6,043 bases of DNA, taken from assembly GCA_011391455.1 (NCBI GenBank), contig JAABQN010000130.1, positions 1 through 6,043 of the forward strand. The letters run 5' to 3'. The position numbers and the translations under genes are program-made. Below, piece after piece: positions 1-4,489 of this stretch (the stretch's first letter is position 1; every line of letters starts with the position of its first letter). The stretch comes from Nitrospiraceae bacterium (GTDB lineage Bacteria > Nitrospirota > Nitrospiria > Nitrospirales > Nitrospiraceae). Under the pieces are notes generated by a model. It worked only from the letters and a program-made list of their open reading frames with translations. It ran no database searches and had not been told where the DNA came from.

Positions 1-222
1 CACAGGGCGAATCAAGATGAATTTACTCCAGAAGCCCACCTCGTATTACACTACCTGGGGCAACTCCGGGAGGCCATCCGGCATGGATTGCTGCACACCT
101 TCGACCGGTCTTCGCTAGCCTCGTTCCTCCGGCAAGCCGGCATCCTCACACCCCGCATCCTTTCTGGGCTCGACGGGCACGCCCTTTTCGCCGTGATCGA
201 GAAAGATAAATCCGCTGGCTGA
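1..222 (+). CDS. C-terminal fragment of a probable SAM-dependent methyltransferase (5' end outside window)
   Basis: The frame is open from base 1 to a TGA at 220-222, giving 73 residues with no start inside the window. Residues FDRSSLASFLRQAGIL followed by GLDGHALFAVIEKDK resemble the end of class I methyltransferases. There, a helix ('L..ll..AGF') precedes a beta hairpin and a final strand of the form 'halFaVaeK'. The catalytic and SAM-binding motifs would lie upstream and cannot be seen, so the family call is a guess from the tail alone. The gene is followed by about 115 bases before the kinase ATG, with no convincing terminator between them. It could be the first gene of the same transcript or an unrelated neighbour. 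Codon use and base composition look like those of the other genes here. Confidence 0.5.
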   Translation, partial: HRANQDEFTPEAHLVLHYLGQLREAIRHGLLHTFDRSSLASFLRQAGILTPRILSGLDGHALFAVIEKDKSAG

Positions 223-303
223 ACGTACCAGTGCCGTGTATACTTCCACCCGTACATCTTTGAACACTTAAATTTTCCATGCTCAGTCCGTAGGCCCGTC
301 GCC

Positions 304-327
304 GAGCCACACGGTGCCACTGTGCTC
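304..327 (+). promoter_or_regulatory. Imperfect dyad just upstream of the kinase start
   Basis: GAGCCACA (304-311) can pair with TGTGCTC (321-327), forming seven pairs with one bulged C at 307 and a 9-base loop. The element ends ten bases before the ATG at 337 and covers the alternative GTG start at 322. It could be an operator or an mRNA hairpin near the ribosome entry site. It is too short to be sure it is more than chance. No Shine-Dalgarno, and no sigma-70 or sigma-54 promoter that I trust, was found in 223-336. Confidence 0.25.
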
Positions 328-336
328 TCTATAATT

Positions 337-1614
337 ATGACATCACACGCGTCTGATACTGACATCGTATCGCCTTCCTCCAGCACGCTATTGAATATCG
401 TCACACAGTTTGCAGCCGATCTGGGAGCCATGACTGATCTGCCGACGCTCGGGAATCGCATTATCCACGAGCTGTGTCATGCAGGCGCCACGACCCATGG
501 AGCGCTGTTCCTGCTGGATCGCGAGCACGAATACTATCGCCGCGCCAGTACGGTTGGCCCTGTCGCACCAGCGCTTATTCCTCCGACACTGGCCATAAGC
601 CATCCTCTCTCACTCCATCTGCTCGGAACCAACCGGATCATGACGCAAGCCGACTCGGCTGCAGATATCCAAGACCTCGACTCCGGAGTCGACACGCGCG
701 CAGCCATGGAATCTATGCAGGCCACACGCATCGTGCCACACCTCAATAAAGGCCGCCTCATCGGCTTCTCATTCCTCGGCGCAGCGCAGCCTTTGGCCGG
801 AGAAATTGCGCCGAACAAGCTCCTGCTCGCTGCGCTGGCACAAACCGCTACGAATGCGCTGGACACCATTATGTTGTACGAGGATCTCCATCGTTCACAC
901 ATGCTCATGAAGCGCACCGATCGCCTGAAATCCCTTGAAACAATCGCCGGGGGCTTCGCCCATGAAATCAGAAACCCCCTCACGTCGATTAAAACCTTTA
1001 TCCAATTGGCTCCTGAACGAAAAGACGACTCTCAATTTATCCAAGAATTCAGCAAAGTGGTGCTCGACGATGTGTATCGGATCGAACGGCTCATCGAGGA
1101 AATTCTCGATTACGCCCGCTACATGGAACCCAAGCTGACGGACGAGGACTTCAACGACATTGTCACCTCCTGCCTCTATTTCATCGACGTCAAGGCAGAC
1201 AGCTACGGGATCAAGATTGAAAAAGAGTTGGCGTCCGACCTGCCTCGTGTCATGCTGGACCGACAGCAGATCAAGCAAGTCCTACTCAACCTTTTGCTCA
1301 ATGCCATGGACTCGATGGCAAAAGCGGGTGGGCGGTTGCGCGTTCAAACCCGCAAGATCGTGAAGCCGGGAGGGAACGTCTGGGTCCACATCGAAATCGA
1401 GGATACGGGTGAGGGAATCCAGGAGACGAATCTCGAACATATTTTCGACCCATTTTTCACGACCAAGCACGAGAGCGGAGAACACGAAGGTACGGGGTTG
1501 GGTTTGACCATCGTCCATCAAATTATTCAAGAACATCACGGCGAAATCCGGGTAAAAAGCTCGGTCGGCGCCGGCACGACATTTTTCGTGAGCCTGCCTG
1601 CGTTACCTGCATAG
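337..1614 (+). CDS. Soluble GAF-domain sensor histidine kinase (NtrB-like HisKA/HATPase)
   Basis: This is a 425-residue kinase that autophosphorylates on His and passes the phosphate to a response regulator, here almost certainly the NtrC-type protein encoded 13 bases downstream. Numbered from ATG 337, residues ~15-180 form a GAF-type sensor domain. Residues ~194-260 are the HisKA dimerisation domain with the H-box HEIRN (phospho-acceptor H209, codon 961-963). Residues ~300-422 are the HATPase_c domain, with the N box around N322, G1 motif DTGEGI (356-361), F box FDPFFTT (370-376) and G2 motif GTGLGL (385-390). All catalytic boxes are intact. The HExxN pattern is the one linked to kinase plus phosphatase activity in NtrB-type enzymes. 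There is no signal peptide or membrane segment, so the protein should be cytoplasmic and sense an internal ligand or partner; the ligand cannot be read from the sequence. The start is uncertain: an in-frame GTG lies at 322 (430 residues) and neither start has a Shine-Dalgarno. I prefer the ATG; both keep the whole GAF domain. Confidence 0.93.
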   Translation: MTSHASDTDIVSPSSSTLLNIVTQFAADLGAMTDLPTLGNRIIHELCHAGATTHGALFLLDREHEYYRRASTVGPVAPALIPPTLAISHPLSLHLLGTNRIMTQADSAADIQDLDSGVDTRAAMESMQATRIVPHLNKGRLIGFSFLGAAQPLAGEIAPNKLLLAALAQTATNALDTIMLYEDLHRSHMLMKRTDRLKSLETIAGGFAHEIRNPLTSIKTFIQLAPERKDDSQFIQEFSKVVLDDVYRIERLIEEILDYARYMEPKLTDEDFNDIVTSCLYFIDVKADSYGIKIEKELASDLPRVMLDRQQIKQVLLNLLLNAMDSMAKAGGRLRVQTRKIVKPGGNVWVHIEIEDTGEGIQETNLEHIFDPFFTTKHESGEHEGTGLGLTIVHQIIQEHHGEIRVKSSVGAGTTFFVSLPALPA

Positions 1615-1627
1615 CCGTCTACACCCT

Positions 1628-3055
1628 ATGGACACCAGTATGAAAAAACGAGTGCTGTTGATCGATGATGAGGCCCGGGTTCGGACCTCATTGAAGGCAG
1701 TACTGGAACCGACCTACGAAACGATCCAAGCCGCCGATGCCCAGGAAGGCCTCGAGCTATTCCGCAAGGAAGCGCCTCACCTGGTCCTTCTGGATGTGAT
1801 CCTGCCTGGCACCGACGGGCTGTCAGTACTCCAAACGATACGCGCCGAGGACCGGACGGCGCCGGTGATCATGCTGACGGGAACAAAATCGGTCAAGACC
1901 GCCGTCGATGCGATGAAGTTCGGCGCAGCCGACTACCTCTCGAAACCCTTCGATGTGGAAGAACTCCGCCTGATCGTCGAACGCGCGCTCAGCGACCAAG
2001 AACTCCAACGAGAAGTGAAACAACTCCGTGCGCAAGTCGTTCGGCGCTATGCCTTTCACAACCTGATCGGCAAAAGCCCGTCGATGCAGGATATCTACAC
2101 CAAGATCGAACAAGTCGCCGACAGCCGCACGACGGTCCTGATCGGCGGCGAAAGCGGCACGGGCAAAGAACTGGTCGCCAAGGCACTCCACTATAATAGC
2201 GGCAGACGGGAACGGCCCTTTATCGCGCTGAACTGCGCCGCCATTCCTGACACGCTCATCGAGAGTGAGCTGTTCGGCCATGAGAAAGGGTCGTTCACGG
2301 ACGCCACAGCCCGTCGAGTTGGGCAGTTCGAACTGGCCAATACCGGAACGCTTTTTCTCGACGAGATCGGCGACCTCAGCCCCATGACGCAAGCCAAGCT
2401 CCTGCGCATCTTGCAAGAACGAGAATTCACCAGAGTCGGTGGAGTGCAATCCATCAAGGTGGATGTGCGCATCGTCACCGCGACGAACCAGAATCTCGAA
2501 GAGCTCGTTCGCAAGGGACAATTCCGTGAAGACCTCTACTACCGCATCAACGTCATTGCGCTGTATTTGCCCCCCCTCCGGGAGCGCGGTGAGGATATCC
2601 CGCTCCTCGCCAAACATTTTCTGGCCAAACGTATCGAAGAAGACCGTCGGCCCCTCCAAGATTTCTCCAAAGATGCCATCGATCTTCTGACCCGCTATCC
2701 CTGGCCAGGCAATGTTCGGGAGATGGAGAACATCATCGAACAGGCGTTCATTTGGTCCAAGGGATCGGACATCATCACACCCGAACATCTTCCGACCGTT
2801 CTCAAGAACGACTCCCGGTCCTCCTCCCTTCGTGACGACACGCTCGCCGGGCGACTGTCGCTTGAAAAAGCCGTTATGGAATTTGAGCGGGAAATTATCT
2901 TGGATGCCCTCAAGCGAACGAACTACATCCAAACCCATGCCGCCAACTTGCTGGGAATCAGCCGTCGGATGCTCAAGTACCGCATGGACACGCTGGGAAT
3001 CGGACGTCCGGATCAGGAAGTCAGCGTTGAACCTCCAGCCGTAGTGCAGGAATAG
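1628..3055 (+). CDS. NtrC-family sigma-54-dependent response regulator (REC-AAA+-Fis HTH)
   Basis: A 475-residue bacterial enhancer-binding protein that, when phosphorylated, uses ATP to open sigma-54 RNA polymerase promoters. The REC domain (~5-120) has acidic pair D13/D14, phospho-acceptor D56 (LLDVILPG), T84 and K106. A short coiled-coil-like linker (~122-138) leads to the AAA+ domain (~145-372). Its motifs are Walker A GESGTGKE (174-181), L1 loop GSFTDA (221-226), Walker B TLFLDEIGD (D245, E246), ATNQNL (285-290), FREDLYYR with candidate arginine fingers R300/R306, and WPGNVREMENII (359-370). Residues ~425-458 form a Fis-type helix-turn-helix (AANLLGISRRMLKYRM). Length and order are typical of the family. 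The L1 loop departs from the usual GAFTGA at two positions but keeps the F and T that contact sigma-54. The gene follows the kinase by 13 bases, suggesting one operon and a cognate pair. Neither ATG 1628 nor the in-frame ATG 1640 has a good ribosome binding site; a weak GGA precedes the latter. The closest named homologue is unclear (NtrC, ZraR and AtoC share this layout), so no symbol is given. Confidence 0.95.
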   Translation: MDTSMKKRVLLIDDEARVRTSLKAVLEPTYETIQAADAQEGLELFRKEAPHLVLLDVILPGTDGLSVLQTIRAEDRTAPVIMLTGTKSVKTAVDAMKFGAADYLSKPFDVEELRLIVERALSDQELQREVKQLRAQVVRRYAFHNLIGKSPSMQDIYTKIEQVADSRTTVLIGGESGTGKELVAKALHYNSGRRERPFIALNCAAIPDTLIESELFGHEKGSFTDATARRVGQFELANTGTLFLDEIGDLSPMTQAKLLRILQEREFTRVGGVQSIKVDVRIVTATNQNLEELVRKGQFREDLYYRINVIALYLPPLRERGEDIPLLAKHFLAKRIEEDRRPLQDFSKDAIDLLTRYPWPGNVREMENIIEQAFIWSKGSDIITPEHLPTVLKNDSRSSSLRDDTLAGRLSLEKAVMEFEREIILDALKRTNYIQTHAANLLGISRRMLKYRMDTLGIGRPDQEVSVEPPAVVQE

Positions 3056-3060
3056 CACAG

Positions 3061-3086
3061 GCAGCCCTCCTCACTGCGTCTTTTTT
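3061..3086 (+). terminator. Weak terminator-like hairpin with T tract after the NtrC-type gene
   Basis: GCAG (3061-3064) can pair with CTGC (3074-3077) across a 9-base loop, followed at once by GTC and six Ts (3081-3086). The position, 5 bases after the stop at 3053-3055, and the T tract suit an intrinsic terminator. A 4-bp stem is weak, so termination may be partial or absent. If it works, it separates the kinase/regulator operon from the HD-GYP gene, which then needs its own promoter. Confidence 0.35.
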
Positions 3087-3179
3087 GCACAGTTAGTATG
3101 AAATTTCCTGCTGCGATACGTAGTGTTGCGTTCAAGAAAACTACATATGGGCTTCAATCAGATACAAGCCACACTCTAT

Positions 3180-3204
3180 TGAGTCAGTGGTGCTAACTCA
3201 CTGA
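3180..3204. promoter_or_regulatory. Dyad next to the -24 element; candidate activator or repressor site
   Basis: Two overlapping inverted repeats are present. TGAGT (3180-3184) pairs with ACTCA (3196-3200), and TCAGTG (3184-3189) pairs with CACTGA (3199-3204) across 9 bases. The dyad ends 2 bases before the -24/-12 element. Proteins with a Fis-type HTH bind such dyads as dimers, so the upstream regulator is a natural candidate. However, enhancer sites for sigma-54 activators usually lie about 80-200 bases upstream of the start. A site this close could instead bind a repressor or another protein. Confidence 0.4.
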
Positions 3205-3206
3205 AA

Positions 3207-3222
3207 TGGAACAAGAATTGCT
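3207..3222 (+). promoter_or_regulatory. Sigma-54 (-24/-12) promoter for the REC-HD-GYP gene
   Basis: The element reads TGGAACAAGAATTGCT. Compared with the consensus TGGCACG-N4-TTGCW, it has TGG, the A and C at the fifth and sixth positions, TTGC and the final W. It mismatches at the fourth (A for C) and seventh (A for G) positions. GG (3208-3209) and GC (3220-3221) are separated by exactly 10 bases, the invariant sigma-54 spacing. Transcription would begin near 3232-3234, giving a leader of about 25 bases ending in a good Shine-Dalgarno. A gene for a sigma-54 activator ends only 152 bases upstream, which strengthens the call. Confidence 0.7.
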
Positions 3223-3245
3223 TCACTATGTACGTAATTAGCCAT

Positions 3246-3251
3246 AGAGGA
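3246..3251 (+). promoter_or_regulatory. Ribosome binding site fixing a GTG start
   Basis: AGAGGA lies 5 bases before the GTG at 3257-3259. It is the only strong Shine-Dalgarno seen in front of a gene in this window. It supports the GTG as the true start, since no ATG or other start in that frame is as well placed. Confidence 0.75.
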
Positions 3252-3256
3252 CATCT

Positions 3257-4396
3257 GTGAACTTATCTGCGACCCTGGAATCGACAAAGAATAAGCCGAC
3301 CCTGCTCGTCATTGACGACGAGGCAGGACCTCGTGACGCGCTCAAAGTGATTCTCCGCCCCTTTTTCAATGTTGAGACAGCGGAATCAGGTAGTGCAGCG
3401 ATACAAGTCCTGAATACTCAGCGGATCGATCTCATCACCCTCGATCAAAAGCTTCCAGACCGTCAGGGCCTGGATCTGCTTCAGGACATCAAGCAACACC
3501 ACGCCGACGTTGAGGTCATCATCATCACCGGATACGGAAGCTTAAAGTCTGCCATGGAAGGGATACGCCATGGCGCCGCCGGCTACCTGCTCAAACCTTT
3601 CAACGTCACGGAATTGCTTTCGCTCGTCAAACAGACAATCGAAAAAAAGCAACGACTCGATTTCCTCAGGCATTTTATCGGAACAACAACCGGCCTCTGG
3701 GGATCCGAAACCGAAAACGCTCAAGCGTGGAAGGAATTATTCGCTGGATATCAGGCAATCGGAAAGACTGGGTCAGATAATACCTCCCACGCTGAAAAAA
3801 CACTGGACCCGCTCCCCCTGCTCTCCGACCTGCTTGAAGCCAAGGATCGCCAGTTACTCAACCACTGCAGCCGAGTCAGTTTCTACGCCACACTCTTGGC
3901 CAACCGCATCAACCTGACCGCCGCTGAACAGAAATCTCTGGCGTTGGGGGCATTCCTCCACGACATCGGCAAGATCGGGCCTGAACCCTATCGATTTGCC
4001 GACGATGAAATCGTTGTGACCGGAGAATCCATCGGCAACCGGCATCACCCGGAGCAGGGCGCGAAGCTCGTGTCACCGTTGGGCCTTCCGGCTGAGGTGG
4101 GACAGATTATTGTTTATCACCATGAACGGTGGGATGGGTCAGGCTACCCATTTGGACTTCAGAAAGAAGGCATCCCTCAACTGGCTCGTATTGTCTGTCT
4201 GGCGCAAACGTTCGACCATCTGACCGCGGAACTTCCTGACAGAACACCCCTCTCGATTGATGACGCCTGCCAACAGATGCTTTCGTATGCCGGCACCCAC
4301 TTCGAACCGAAATTGACCGAACTCTTTACCCGCGTCATTCAGGAATGCAAGGCGTCCCTCCCTGCCATGGCGATAGCAACTTCCTCGACCGACTAA
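3257..4396 (+). CDS. REC-HD-GYP response regulator (possible cyclic-di-GMP phosphodiesterase, altered active site)
   Basis: A 379-residue cytoplasmic protein starting at GTG. The REC domain (~13-130) has D20/D21, phospho-acceptor D63 (ITLDQKLPD), T91 and K113. A linker of about 60 residues follows. The HD-GYP domain (~185-365) shows H203 (NHCSRV), HD at 235-236 in FLHDIGKIG, H264 (HHPEQG), H288/H289 and DGSGYP (293-298). HD-GYP proteins hydrolyse cyclic-di-GMP with two or three metals. Several expected residues differ. The Asp of the usual 'AvaDvfDALt' stretch, a metal ligand in characterised members, is Q317 (codon 4205-4207). The following 'RPYK' ligand-contact motif is replaced by LPDR (326-329). 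The usual 'IPd.iL.K' segment after HDIGK is absent. Activity is therefore uncertain: it may be a weak or changed phosphodiesterase, or a signalling protein working through contacts. It is preceded by a sigma-54 promoter candidate and is probably transcribed from it. Its kinase could be the one upstream, but its REC domain may have another partner. Confidence 0.9.
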   Translation: MNLSATLESTKNKPTLLVIDDEAGPRDALKVILRPFFNVETAESGSAAIQVLNTQRIDLITLDQKLPDRQGLDLLQDIKQHHADVEVIIITGYGSLKSAMEGIRHGAAGYLLKPFNVTELLSLVKQTIEKKQRLDFLRHFIGTTTGLWGSETENAQAWKELFAGYQAIGKTGSDNTSHAEKTLDPLPLLSDLLEAKDRQLLNHCSRVSFYATLLANRINLTAAEQKSLALGAFLHDIGKIGPEPYRFADDEIVVTGESIGNRHHPEQGAKLVSPLGLPAEVGQIIVYHHERWDGSGYPFGLQKEGIPQLARIVCLAQTFDHLTAELPDRTPLSIDDACQQMLSYAGTHFEPKLTELFTRVIQECKASLPAMAIATSSTD

Positions 4397-4411
4397 TCCG
4401 AAATTTGTTTG

Positions 4412-4489
4412 TTTGGTTTGTCTTGTTTATTTGGTTAAACCGGACTATTCAGAAAAACCAGATGAACCAGATAAACTAAACAAACCAAA
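4412..4489. repeat. AT-rich imperfect palindrome between convergent genes (possible bidirectional terminator or dispersed repeat)
   Basis: The left arm 4412-4436 and right arm 4465-4489 are each 25 bases. They form 22 Watson-Crick pairs plus one G-U (on + strand RNA), with mismatches only at 4422/4479 and 4424/4477, and enclose a 28-base loop. The arms are built from repeats of TTTGG/TTTGT-like words and their complements. G+C of 4401-4490 is about 30% by my count, well below the flanking genes. The stem begins 15 bases after the HD-GYP stop and, read from the other strand, immediately after the recN stop. That placement suits a shared 3'-end structure for both mRNAs. A classical intrinsic terminator would have a GC-rich stem and a U tract, which this lacks. 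A dispersed palindromic repeat is the main alternative. Confidence 0.7.

Noticed and set aside
260..288. TTGAAC (260-265) as a -35 box upstream of the kinase
   Set aside because: No acceptable -10 hexamer lies 16-18 bases downstream (TCAGTC at best).
330..335. Perfect TATAAT as a sigma-70 -10 box for the kinase
   Set aside because: There is no -35-like hexamer at 16-18 bases upstream and no extended -10 TG. Transcription would begin downstream of the preferred ATG, and the hexamer lies within the frame if GTG 322 is used.
51..461. 136-codon open frame on the minus strand across the first gene's end and the kinase start
   Set aside because: It overlaps recognisable coding sequence at both ends, has no plausible ribosome binding site and looks like no known family.
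1823..3058. 411-codon open frame on the minus strand opposite the NtrC-type gene
   Set aside because: The plus-strand frame contains every motif of an enhancer-binding protein in order. The antisense translation shows no recognisable domain and is a codon-composition shadow.
3120..3144. GTAGT/ACTAC inverted repeat as an upstream enhancer site for the sigma-54 promoter
   Set aside because: It has only 5-bp arms with a 15-base spacer. The position about 90-110 bases upstream is attractive, but nothing else distinguishes it from chance.
3226..3247. CTATG/CATAG inverted repeat near the HD-GYP start as a leader hairpin
   Set aside because: The predicted transcript start (~3232-3234) lies inside it, so the left arm would not be in the mRNA. 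A 5-bp match at this distance is easily chance.
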